A DNA stretch of 64,000 nucleotides from an uncultured Bizionia sp. (lineage in GTDB: Bacteria > Bacteroidota > Bacteroidia > Flavobacteriales > Flavobacteriaceae), in assembly GCA_947496215.1 (NCBI GenBank), contig CANMCF010000006.1:1-64000 (forward strand). Reading direction: 5' to 3'. Each line of letters begins with the position of its first letter. Position 1 is the first letter of the stretch. The translations under genes and the position numbers were made by a program. Positions 44,701 through 52,325 of the stretch are shown piece after piece. The notes under the pieces are model-generated. The model did no database searches. It was not told where the DNA came from and saw nothing but the letters and a program-made list of their open reading frames with translations.

Positions 44701-45548
44701 AACTACCTGGACGATACATTCCCGTATCACAAGGTTTCTTTGTAAATGGAGAAAGTACAGGTAACATTGTATTTAACAATGGACAGCGTGTGTTCGAAAA
44801 GGAAGGTGTCAATTCTGTATTTATGAAAAACGGTACTTACACCAACAACAACCCACCTGAAGAGGCGGATGATAGAATGAAAATCAGGTTGGGGTTCCAT
44901 TCCGTGAACACGATGTATAGACAAATCCTAGTTACGGTAGATGAAAACGCCAGTCCGATGATCGATCACGGATATGATGGAGAAAACATTGATGGACAAG
45001 TAGATGACATGTATTGGATGATCGACAATGAAAAATTCGTGATTCAAGGTATTGATGACATAGATACTTCTTCTGTACTTCCATTGGGGGTGCATACAGA
45101 TGCAAATGGAGTAAATAGTTTTAGTGTCGATGAATTGACAAACGTTCCTGATGATTTGGATATCTATGTCTATGATGTGCTTACAGATCAATATCACGAC
45201 ATCAGACAAGGAGATTTCTCAATAGAATTGGCTGCTGGAGAGTATTTGGATCGTTTTGAGTTGAGGTTTAGCAATAATACATTGGGCGTAGATGATTTTG
45301 AAGGAGATAATGGCATGGAGTTCTACTTTATCAACAACAATGAGACCATCGTGATAGAAAATCCAAGATTGGAAAACATAGAGTCTGTGGAGTTATACAA
45401 CATGCTAGGGCAATCCATAGTTAAATTTGATGCCATTGTAACCCAGGAACAGATAGAACTTAAAACAAGTGCCATATCTGCGGGGAATTACATATTGGAC
45501 ATTAACACGAAAACAGACAAGTTATCAAAAAAGGTATTGATAGAATAA
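41745..45548 (+). CDS. Large secreted LamG-domain protein with T9SS sorting domain
   Basis: A 1267-residue extracellular protein with a signal peptide ending near YSQA (residue 20). Residues about 21-430 form an unrecognised domain rich in Asp, Tyr and Phe (PGFYDADHRYPDDLGTRGG, DLSIPLWDYQIDWPTVERFF). A Laminin-G-3 domain spans about residues 438-630 (IDFDGVDDYINL, TKDIWTHAAIIYDG, INAFIDDTRVYDIAL). A long beta-rich region of Flavobacterial surface-protein type follows (SGDWTTAGTWENGTVWD; GNGYLVGNPYASALD). It ends in a T9SS type A domain (SVELYNMLGQSIVKF). It is probably surface-bound and glycan- or matrix-binding. Confidence 0.8.
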   Translation: MRLLYCIIGMLCISIGYSQADCNTSEKPEDEAAITLAELSSLILTPGFYDADHRYPDDLGTRGGIHSGGFLDTFLGETQIMFPYDNLPITVNLTDTEFISDSSNYMYWMTMAMGQEYMNVDMQFMMGFGAKETFSGTPFAGVPFNTNLEGAYGPFEVELYTGLDRAISYPSFFPEYQTQLEAALDGATSGIDPWDLMNDYIGIDPTMLDESPVVNAYMLSIINFFSIYNFYSYAEDLCWSKIIEAPADPYYGLGAIAVAYNLGMFATDPIAVTMNKFNFEATRDDPNAGDLLPEGNSSYRIHITAVAKAIVQRAEDANTDLSIPLWDYQIDWPTVERFFLGEGGTVNVQGAGGLLKQFEMSDLVERQSIMTTLQAAFDILKGQAPSTTATTISYRYDWLSLLRTVKQHFSNEAIFEEPLKGDAALRINAYTGVGGCCDDPETIDFDGVDDYINLAAFIGDSDSTSQMSWIRLNPSFNSVSTIMEQNNVKLWVGADGRLNGSVVTANGTFTALGTTVITKDIWTHAAIIYDGVKLKLYLNGEEEVSVSATGNLVSPAGDYEIGRSISGNEYINAFIDDTRVYDIALTTSQLQEQVYQEIEVNGAAITGLAISKDIVGVPSSSLKLYYKMDPIELGRVIDQSSFDRDGTLNNITTVEEQNAPMPYVAYTSGDWTTAGTWENGTVWDIATSTNKDWAIVQVVNNAKVTTTNSHTLLGLLVETGSELEMQNDQLLKATSYVKLNGQIDLVGESQFIQTVGSDLDVTSTGTLERDQQGTQDLYTYNYWASPVGASNTATNNNGYTLPDVLTDGTNADLPIDIDFITNGYDGSLGSPIGIADYWIWKYSNDINDYYNWQHVRSTGTILAGEGFTMKGVNDTSGNISLEQNYTFKGKPNNGEITLPITSGNGYLVGNPYASALDAHQFIIDNAPVIESTGATSGTLYFWEHWGGGSHITQNYQGGYATYNLSGGVPTATMGTSTLGTGDGPTKLPGRYIPVSQGFFVNGESTGNIVFNNGQRVFEKEGVNSVFMKNGTYTNNNPPEEADDRMKIRLGFHSVNTMYRQILVTVDENASPMIDHGYDGENIDGQVDDMYWMIDNEKFVIQGIDDIDTSSVLPLGVHTDANGVNSFSVDELTNVPDDLDIYVYDVLTDQYHDIRQGDFSIELAAGEYLDRFELRFSNNTLGVDDFEGDNGMEFYFINNNETIVIENPRLENIESVELYNMLGQSIVKFDAIVTQEQIELKTSAISAGNYILDINTKTDKLSKKVLIE

Positions 45549-45614
45549 TAGACTTTACATTTGGCAGGTCACGCCACATGTGTTTTTATTGATTGAGTCT
45601 ATAAGTAAAGCATA

Positions 45615-45648
45615 AATGGAATAAAGGGCACATGTCTTTTATTCCATT
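45615..45648. terminator. Hairpin terminator of the LamG/T9SS gene
   Basis: An 11-bp stem (AATGGAATAAA with TTTATTCCATT) has a 12-nt loop, followed by GTTATTTTAT. It lies 67 bp after the stop codon. Confidence 0.72.
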
Positions 45649-45764
45649 GTTATTTTATATCAGAAAATCGTTGTCAAAAAGAGAAAACTATTTGATCTTT
45701 ATTGGCTAAATTAGGAGTTTGAATGCGCAATATGGCATATACGAGACGTTACCTGAAAACTAAT

Positions 45765-46301
45765 ATGAATTCCATTTCAAACCTAATTGATAAAATAGAG
45801 AACAAAAATCTTTGGGACAAGGAACTAGAGTTAGAACGAAATGAATACTTAAAAGTAAAAGGGAGTATTGATACGAATGTCTATTTGGTGAAAAACGGAA
45901 GTTTAAGAATCTTTGTAGTAGACAAAAATGAAGAGCATACAATTAGATTTGGGTATAAAGACAATCTAATAGTATCTTTAGATTCATTTTTAAATGAAAA
46001 GCCATCAGATTTCTATATTCAAGCATTAAAAAGAACAACTGTAAAAGTCATCAATAAAGAAAAATATACATCTTTTATTGAATCGTCGGATGAGAATAAA
46101 AGAATGTGGTTGGACATTTTGGAAAGTTTCATTTTGCAACAAATGGAAAGGGAGAGGGACATTTTAACGTCTTCACCTCTTGAAAGATATAATAGGGTCT
46201 TAAAGAGAAGTCCCCAACTTTTTCAAGAAATCCCCAATAAATACATTGCCTCTTATCTTAGAATGACTCCTGAAACACTTTCAAGAATTAAAAAATCTTA
46301 A
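45765..46301 (+). CDS. Crp/Fnr-family transcriptional regulator
   Basis: About 178 residues from the ATG at 45765; ATG codons at 45723 and 45732 are in frame but add only non-conserved residues. A cyclic-nucleotide-binding beta-roll (about residues 20-110, with NVYLVKNGSLRIFV and EEHTIRFGYKDN) precedes a short C-terminal HTH (about 140-178, with IPNKYIASYLRMTPETLSRIKK). It lacks obvious Fe-S cysteines, so it is not an Fnr-type oxygen sensor. Flavobacterial relatives often regulate nearby genes, here the DinB-like protein 53 bp downstream. Confidence 0.85.
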   Translation: MNSISNLIDKIENKNLWDKELELERNEYLKVKGSIDTNVYLVKNGSLRIFVVDKNEEHTIRFGYKDNLIVSLDSFLNEKPSDFYIQALKRTTVKVINKEKYTSFIESSDENKRMWLDILESFILQQMERERDILTSSPLERYNRVLKRSPQLFQEIPNKYIASYLRMTPETLSRIKKS

Positions 46302-46354
46302 TTTCAATCAAGTTTTTTAATAGTCAATATGTTGAAATTTGCAATAAAAAAACA

Positions 46355-46909
46355 ATGGAGTTGACACCTGAAAAGTTATTGAAAGCACTATTAGAAACCA
46401 CACTTGAGAATTTAAAGGCAGTGGAGCACTTTAAAAGTGAGCCCATGGAAATATTAAATTGGAGACAAGACTCTGAAAGTTGGAGCATTTTAGAATGCAT
46501 TGAGCATTTAAACAAGTATGGGGGGTTTTACATTCCTGAAATAAAAAATAAAATAGAGACTTCCAAATATGTGAGTTCAGAGTTGTTTAGAAGCAATTGG
46601 CTTGGGAGGTACTTTAGCAAAATGGTTTCATACAACGAGAATTCAAGCAAGATGAAAACGTTCAAGTCAATGAATCCTTTAAATTCTAAGCTAACCATCC
46701 AAACACTTGAAAAATTCAAAAGTCAACAATACCAAATAATTGAATTGTTGAACAAATCAAAAAATGTAGACCTGGACAAGACAAAAACTGCAATATCCAT
46801 ATCTAAACTGATTAAACTAAGATTGGGAGACTCTTTGAGGGTATTGGTGTATCATAATGAAAGGCACGTGAAACAGGCCGAAAAAGTGCTAGGCAAGGCC
46901 TGCAGGTAG
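46355..46909 (+). CDS. DinB-like four-helix protein
   Basis: A 184-residue helical protein with DinB-fold signatures: ILNWRQDSESWSILECIEHL, a metal-site His in IEHLNKYG, and the C-terminal VYHNERHVKQAEKVLG, supplying two further His residues. DinB/YfiT proteins are metal-dependent and often act as thiol-dependent or bacillithiol-type S-transferases. The reaction here is unknown. It follows the Crp-like gene closely and may be its target. Confidence 0.78.
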   Translation: MELTPEKLLKALLETTLENLKAVEHFKSEPMEILNWRQDSESWSILECIEHLNKYGGFYIPEIKNKIETSKYVSSELFRSNWLGRYFSKMVSYNENSSKMKTFKSMNPLNSKLTIQTLEKFKSQQYQIIELLNKSKNVDLDKTKTAISISKLIKLRLGDSLRVLVYHNERHVKQAEKVLGKACR

Positions 46910-47063
46910 TACTTAAAGCATTTAATGTATGCATTGAAAGAAGATAACACTTATCTTTAGGCGTTAAAACATTCAATTTGCCATTTGAATTGTCAATGTG
47001 AAATCAATTTTCAGTTGCAATAACAATATTTAGAAAAATAAAAAACAGTTTCATTTAAAGTTA

Positions 47064-47822
47064 ATGGTAGGTCAATTGTTAAAGGAATATAAAAATCAAA
47101 ATTGGGCATACCTGAACATTGATGAAAAAATACTGAGAGACCGATACGATTGGATTAAAATGTCTTTTCCACCCATTGACATGAATGAACCATGGGCGAT
47201 AATGAATGACATTAATAGATTGTTTCATTTATGCATTACATGCAATTCTAGAAAGGATGTCTTGAATTGGATTGAAGCTAATTTGGAGGTCAATTTAAAT
47301 AAGATACATAGAGAAATGATTGATTCCTTCTGTTACGGAAAGGATCTAACGGATAATGATTTGGATTTTCTGATTGAAGAAAGTGATGATCTCTCTTTAC
47401 TTGATTTTATTCACTCAACACTTGAAAGAGCAATGTTATGGTATGATCCAGAGCCTTGTTGGTCAAGTGATTTCTTTTATTTTTTGACGGCAGGGAAATC
47501 TGTAATAGACAAATTGGACAAAGCTGAGTTGATAAGTACTGAAGCATTGAAAACAAAAGGTGAGAATTTTGTCTCCATAGACGAACATACTCATGTGTTT
47601 TACAAATTTCAAAATATATGTTTGCAACTCGAGGAAAAGAAAATTTATTCTGAAATGAAGACGATAGCCAAACAGTCACACGTTGCACTTCTAAAATCAA
47701 TCAATCTTTTTTTTGAACATAGAATTTCAACACTGGATGAAATAGGGTTTGAAAGAAAATTGGATGATATAATGAATAAGGAGACTTTGTGGTGCAAAAC
47801 AACAATTAAAAGGCAGGGGTAA
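47064..47822 (+). CDS. Hypothetical soluble helical protein
   Basis: A 252-residue cytosolic protein, rich in Asp, Lys and Asn, without signal peptide or membrane segment. No family is recognised. Trp and Cys are clustered in LWYDPEPCWSSDFFYFLTAG around residue 135. It is probably mostly alpha-helical, judging by its long amphipathic runs. It ends 28 bp before a bidirectional terminator. Its isolated position and AT-rich sequence fit an accessory gene. Confidence 0.55.
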   Translation: MVGQLLKEYKNQNWAYLNIDEKILRDRYDWIKMSFPPIDMNEPWAIMNDINRLFHLCITCNSRKDVLNWIEANLEVNLNKIHREMIDSFCYGKDLTDNDLDFLIEESDDLSLLDFIHSTLERAMLWYDPEPCWSSDFFYFLTAGKSVIDKLDKAELISTEALKTKGENFVSIDEHTHVFYKFQNICLQLEEKKIYSEMKTIAKQSHVALLKSINLFFEHRISTLDEIGFERKLDDIMNKETLWCKTTIKRQG

Positions 47823-47850
47823 GGATAGACTGCTTAAAAAACAAACTTAG

Positions 47851-47884
47851 AGAAAGCCAATTCAAATTGATGAATTGGCTTTCT
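47851..47884. terminator. Bidirectional hairpin terminator
   Basis: A 14-bp perfect stem (AGAAAGCCAATTCA with TGAATTGGCTTTCT) has a 6-nt loop, between convergent genes ending at 47822 and 47897. Confidence 0.85.
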
Positions 47885-47896
47885 GAGTAATTTAAT

Positions 47897-49162
47897 TTAT
47901 TCTTTTGGATAGCGATTTACATCTTTGTGTTGCCAAATAAGATTTATGACACTCCATTCACCATCTAATTTGATCAAATGCAAATATTCTACCCAATTGT
48001 CAGAAACCAATTTGACGTTGGCTATGCGATTATAGATATCCATAATTTCTATCTTGTTGCTAGGCTTGAAAGGAAATTTGTTGTTGGCCTTGTTCCATGA
48101 GGCTGCAAAAGCGATCATTTGATCTTTTGTTGTTGCTCTAGCATATTCTTTTTTTAGGGATCTGTCATACCCAATGGTAACTTTGTTCAAGCTGTCATTA
48201 AGAACTTCGTTCATTGATTCAGGCTTTAATTGCTGCAAAGCGATCAAGTATCCCAAAGCTTTTTTCTTGATTGCCATAGAATCTTTTAGTGTTGACTTGG
48301 AGGCCAATTCGGCTTTTGTATTGGAATATATCGGTCTTTCTCTTGTTTTTTCATTCTTGGTGTCAAATTGTTCCAATCCAATTTGGTTTCCGACATGGTC
48401 ATACTTCTTTTCCCCATATGCGAACCCCCATTGATTCAAGACAAGTTTGTTGTCAGCATCGTGATAACTATATGTAATGTGGTTTCCTATGTCATCATAG
48501 ACATCTTGATATGAGGCAGTTCCTTTGTCGTTGGCTATCACTTTTAAATTGTCGTCCAAATTGTAATGGGCTTTTGGAACTCCCTTTTTGTCTAGAAGAA
48601 TACCTGTCGTGCCAAATCTGAAGTAAGGAGAAAGTGCTACAGCTTCATTTTTCAAGTTGAACCGTTTTTCTATGATTAATTTTTTATGCTTTTTCCATTG
48701 GTATTCTGCAACTCCCCAATTGGACTCCATGGGTTTTTCATTCACATCGAAAAACTGAAGTTTCGATTTGAGCCCTTTTTCATTATAATGGAAAATCTCT
48801 TTATATACGGCTCTGTCATTGGTTATGCGTTTACCATTTTTATCAAAGAAAATTCTTGTTTCTTCATTTTTTGAATAGTTGATAACTACTTTATAAACAC
48901 CCAACGATGCCAAGGGGTGTTGTTTTTCGGTGTGATAATGATTGTTTGTGATTTCAACTATTCTATCTGAATTATCGTATTTAAAGACATAATGTGATGT
49001 GGATTGTGCCGTTTGTTCATCTATTGGGTAGATACCTTTCAGTTCTATGTATGGTGAAACGTGATTGTATCTCAAATGTCTGAAATATTCTGTCTTTGTA
49101 TTGTTTTGGCCGTGCAATGTACAGGTAATGCATAGTAGGTAGAGTAGTTTTAAAAACTTCAT
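47897..49162 (-). CDS. Secreted YD/RHS-like repeat protein with NTF2-like C-terminus
   Basis: A 421-residue protein with a signal peptide ending TLHGQ (residue 19). The N-terminal 280 residues contain RHS/YD-like short repeats (HYVFKYDNSDRIVEITNNHY, YKEIFHYNEKGLKSKLQFFD, YQDVYDDIGNHITYSYHDAD). The last 120 residues look like an NTF2/lumazine-binding-like domain (LNDSLNKVTIGYDRS, IYNRIANVKLVSDNWVEYLH, GEWSVINLIWQ). It is probably an envelope protein. No RHS core or toxin end is present. Confidence 0.65.
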   Translation of the reverse strand: MKFLKLLYLLCITCTLHGQNNTKTEYFRHLRYNHVSPYIELKGIYPIDEQTAQSTSHYVFKYDNSDRIVEITNNHYHTEKQHPLASLGVYKVVINYSKNEETRIFFDKNGKRITNDRAVYKEIFHYNEKGLKSKLQFFDVNEKPMESNWGVAEYQWKKHKKLIIEKRFNLKNEAVALSPYFRFGTTGILLDKKGVPKAHYNLDDNLKVIANDKGTASYQDVYDDIGNHITYSYHDADNKLVLNQWGFAYGEKKYDHVGNQIGLEQFDTKNEKTRERPIYSNTKAELASKSTLKDSMAIKKKALGYLIALQQLKPESMNEVLNDSLNKVTIGYDRSLKKEYARATTKDQMIAFAASWNKANNKFPFKPSNKIEIMDIYNRIANVKLVSDNWVEYLHLIKLDGEWSVINLIWQHKDVNRYPKE

Positions 49163-49242
49163 GATCGATTGATGTTTGTTAGTGCGTTATAAAATTAAGA
49201 AATGATTTTTATCGGAAGAGATAGCATCAATAATAGTACCAA

Positions 49243-49270
49243 AAAACGCTTCGAATTATCGAAGCGTTTT
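49243..49270. terminator. Hairpin terminator of the fad operon
   Basis: A 12-bp stem (AAAACGCTTCGA with TCGAAGCGTTTT) has a 4-nt loop. It lies 32 bp downstream of fadE on the minus strand, followed there by a T-run. Confidence 0.88.
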
Positions 49271-49302
49271 CCAAACTAATTGGTCATATGTGATTTGATT
49301 GT

Positions 49303-51105
49303 CTAAAAGCAATATTTGTTTTCTTCTTTGACCTTTTCTGCAATTTCGTTGCGTAAATCTACAATATCTGGGTAGTTCGTATATTTGGTGAAGCGTTTTA
49401 GCCCCATGAGCATCATACGTTGTTCATCTCCCTCTGCAAAGGATATGATACTTTCTTTTCCTTTGCCTTCTACGATACTTACAGCATTGTAGAGGTATAA
49501 TTTAGACATTGCTATTTGCACAGCCTGTTCTTTTTCTCCAAAACGTTTTGCGTTTTTCTCAGTTCTTAAAATCGTGGATTCCGCCATATAGATTTCAATT
49601 AGAATGTCTGCCGCAGCAATCAATAGTTGTTGATGCTCTTCCAACTCTGGTCCGAATTTTTGAACTGCAGCTCCTGCAACCATCAAGAATACTTTTTTAA
49701 GTCTACCTATCATTGCTTTTTCTTCAGAAAACAACTCAGAATAATCAGGAGTCTCAAAAGAAGGGATTCCCATTAATTCATTGGCTACTTCCGTGGCTGG
49801 CGTCAACAAATCGACATGGCCCTTCATAGCTTTCTTTACAAGCATTCCAACAGAAAGCATCCTGTTGATTTCGTTTGTTCCTTCATAGATACGTGCGATA
49901 CGCGCATCTCTCCAAGCGGCTTCCATAGGGGTTTCTTCCGAGAACCCCATACCTCCAAAGATTTGGATGCCTTCATCTGCACAATTCTGTACATCTTCAG
50001 AAACGGCAACCTTCAATATGGAACACTCAATGGCATATTCTTCTACCCCTTTGAGCTCTGCTTCTTGATGTGTGTTTCCTGCTGCTTGACGTAAAGCTAT
50101 ACGATCTTCAATGTTCTTGGCTGCTCTATATGTTGCAGATTCCCCAGCATATGCACTTGTGGCCATTTGGGCTAGTTTTACCTTAATGGCTCCAAAATCT
50201 GAAATAGGAGTTTTAAATTGCTTACGTTCGTTAGCATAGTTCACTGCAATGGATAGAATTCGTCTTTGGGAATCCAAACAGGCACCAGCCAATTTTATAC
50301 GTCCTACATTCAAGGCATTCATAGCTATTTTGAATCCTTCTCCACGGCCAGCCAACATGTTTTCAATGGGAACGATCGTGTCGTTGAAGAATACTTGACG
50401 GGTGGAACTTGCTCGAATACCCAATTTATGTTCTTCTTCCCCCATGGTAATACCATTGGCAGCATCGTTTTCTACGATGAAACCAGTAATGTTCTTGTCG
50501 TCTTCAATGCGAGCAAAAACAATCATCACGCTACAGAAACCTGCATTGGAGATCCACATTTTCTGTCCGTTGATCTTATAGGATTTTCCATCTGCGGACA
50601 ATTCGGCAGTGGTTTTTCCTGAGTTTGCATCACTACCGGCTCCAGGTTCGGTTAGACAGTAAGCTCCAAACCATTCTCCAGAGGCTAGTTTGGGTACGTA
50701 TTTTTGCTTTTGTGCCTCAGTACCGTATAATGTTATCGGCATTGTTCCGATACCTGTGTGAGCTCCAAATGCTGTACTAAAAGAACCAGTTCCGCTGGAA
50801 ATGTAATCGCAAGTAAGTAATGTGGAAACGAATCCCATTCCCAAACCACCATATTCCTCAGGAACAGCTACGCCCAAAAAACCAAGGTCACCTGCTTTGC
50901 GCATGCATTCTTCCGTCAATGCAAAGTCTTTGGCTTCGAAACGAGGTTTGTTGGGAATGATTTCACGATCATTGAATTCCATGACCGCGTCTTTCATCAT
51001 TTTTTGTTCTTCTGAAAAATCTTCAGGAGTAAATACGTCTTCACAGTTTGTTTCTTTTACTAGGAATTGACCACCTCTTAAGATGTCTTTTTCAGTTGCT
51101 TCCAT
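49303..51105 (-). CDS. fadE: Acyl-CoA dehydrogenase (FadE-type, long form)
   Basis: A 600-residue flavoenzyme that introduces the trans-2 double bond into acyl-CoA and passes electrons to ETF. The acyl-CoA dehydrogenase N-terminal, middle and C-terminal domains span residues about 20-420 (YGGLGMGFVSTLL, CLTEPGAGSDANSG, NAGFCSVMIVF, IQIFGGMGFSEETP). The catalytic Glu is probably that of ARIYEGTNEINR. A further 150 helical residues follow, as in very-long-chain and Bacillus FadE enzymes. It is the last gene of the MarR-fadN-fadA-fadE operon. Confidence 0.93.
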   Translation of the reverse strand: MEATEKDILRGGQFLVKETNCEDVFTPEDFSEEQKMMKDAVMEFNDREIIPNKPRFEAKDFALTEECMRKAGDLGFLGVAVPEEYGGLGMGFVSTLLTCDYISSGTGSFSTAFGAHTGIGTMPITLYGTEAQKQKYVPKLASGEWFGAYCLTEPGAGSDANSGKTTAELSADGKSYKINGQKMWISNAGFCSVMIVFARIEDDKNITGFIVENDAANGITMGEEEHKLGIRASSTRQVFFNDTIVPIENMLAGRGEGFKIAMNALNVGRIKLAGACLDSQRRILSIAVNYANERKQFKTPISDFGAIKVKLAQMATSAYAGESATYRAAKNIEDRIALRQAAGNTHQEAELKGVEEYAIECSILKVAVSEDVQNCADEGIQIFGGMGFSEETPMEAAWRDARIARIYEGTNEINRMLSVGMLVKKAMKGHVDLLTPATEVANELMGIPSFETPDYSELFSEEKAMIGRLKKVFLMVAGAAVQKFGPELEEHQQLLIAAADILIEIYMAESTILRTEKNAKRFGEKEQAVQIAMSKLYLYNAVSIVEGKGKESIISFAEGDEQRMMLMGLKRFTKYTNYPDIVDLRNEIAEKVKEENKYCF

Positions 51106-51130
51106 TTTATATAATTCTATTGGTTCTTTT

Positions 51131-52321
51131 TTAATTTAAAAATTCGAATATTCCACAGGCGCCTTGACCAGTCCCCACACACATGGTAACGGCTCCATAT
51201 TTACCCACCATGTTTTGTTTTCGCATCTCGTCAAATAGCTGTACGGATAGTTTTGCTCCAGTACATCCCAATGGATGCCCCAAGGCAATGGCTCCGCCGT
51301 TGACATTGATGATGTCCGGGTTTAGATTCAATTCTCTGATTACGGCCAACGATTGCGACGCGAACGCTTCGTTCAATTCGATCAAAGCGAGGTCTTCTTG
51401 TTTCAAACCTGCTTGTTTCAATGCCTTTGGAATGGCTTTTACTGGGCCAATACCCATAATTCGAGGTTCGACACCTGCTGCTGCATAGTTGACCAATCGT
51501 GCAATAGGTTCAAGGTTCAGTTCCTTTACCATATCTTCACTCATGACCATAACGAAAGCGGCACCGTCACTCATTTGTGATGAATTACCGGCAGTAACAC
51601 TTCCTCCTTGGGCAAATACTGCACGTAATTTGGCCAAGGCTTCCTTGTTGGTTCCCTTACGTGGTCCTTCATCTTTGGTGACTGTATATTTTTTCGATGC
51701 TTTCTTTCCGTTCTCATCAATGTAGGTCTGTTCGACTTCTATTGGGACGATTTGATCTTGAAAACGATTTTCCGCCTGTGCTCGCAAAGCTTTCATATGT
51801 GAATTGTATGCGAATTCATCCTGATCTTCACGAGATACCTTGAATTGGTTTGCTACTGCTTCTGCCGTATTTCCCATTCCCCAATAATAATCCTCGTGAC
51901 CAGCTTTTACTATGTCATAATTCAATTCTGGCTTGAATCCGGTCATTGGCACGGCACTCATGCTTTCTGCTCCACCAGCAATGATGCAATCTGCCATTCC
52001 TGCTTGGATTTTTGCTGTAGCCATCCCAATCGTCTCGATTCCCGAAGAACAAAAACGATTTACAGTCACACCAGGTACGTCTACCGTATCCAACCCCATC
52101 AATGAGATCAAACGCGCCATGTTCAATCCTTGAGAACCTTCCGGCATGGCATTGCCAACGATGACATCGTCTATGCGTTTAGGATCTAAGGTTGGCAATT
52201 CCTTCATCATATGCTTGATGGTTTCTGCTGCCAATTCATCTGTTCTTTTAAAACGGAACACGCCTTTTGGTGCTTTACCTACTGCGGTTCTATATGCTTT
52301 TACTATATATGCTTGTTTCAT
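51131..52321 (-). CDS. fadA: Acetyl-CoA C-acyltransferase (3-ketoacyl-CoA thiolase)
   Basis: A 396-residue thiolase that cleaves 3-ketoacyl-CoA with CoA, releasing acetyl-CoA. The nucleophilic Cys is in VNRFCSSGIETIGMA, the His in GGAIALGHPLGCTGA, and the second Cys in MCVGTGQGACGIFEFL at the C-terminus. It lies 4 bp downstream of fadN and 25 bp upstream of fadE, so the three are cotranscribed. Confidence 0.95.
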   Translation of the reverse strand: MKQAYIVKAYRTAVGKAPKGVFRFKRTDELAAETIKHMMKELPTLDPKRIDDVIVGNAMPEGSQGLNMARLISLMGLDTVDVPGVTVNRFCSSGIETIGMATAKIQAGMADCIIAGGAESMSAVPMTGFKPELNYDIVKAGHEDYYWGMGNTAEAVANQFKVSREDQDEFAYNSHMKALRAQAENRFQDQIVPIEVEQTYIDENGKKASKKYTVTKDEGPRKGTNKEALAKLRAVFAQGGSVTAGNSSQMSDGAAFVMVMSEDMVKELNLEPIARLVNYAAAGVEPRIMGIGPVKAIPKALKQAGLKQEDLALIELNEAFASQSLAVIRELNLNPDIINVNGGAIALGHPLGCTGAKLSVQLFDEMRKQNMVGKYGAVTMCVGTGQGACGIFEFLN

Positions 52322-52325
52322 TTCT

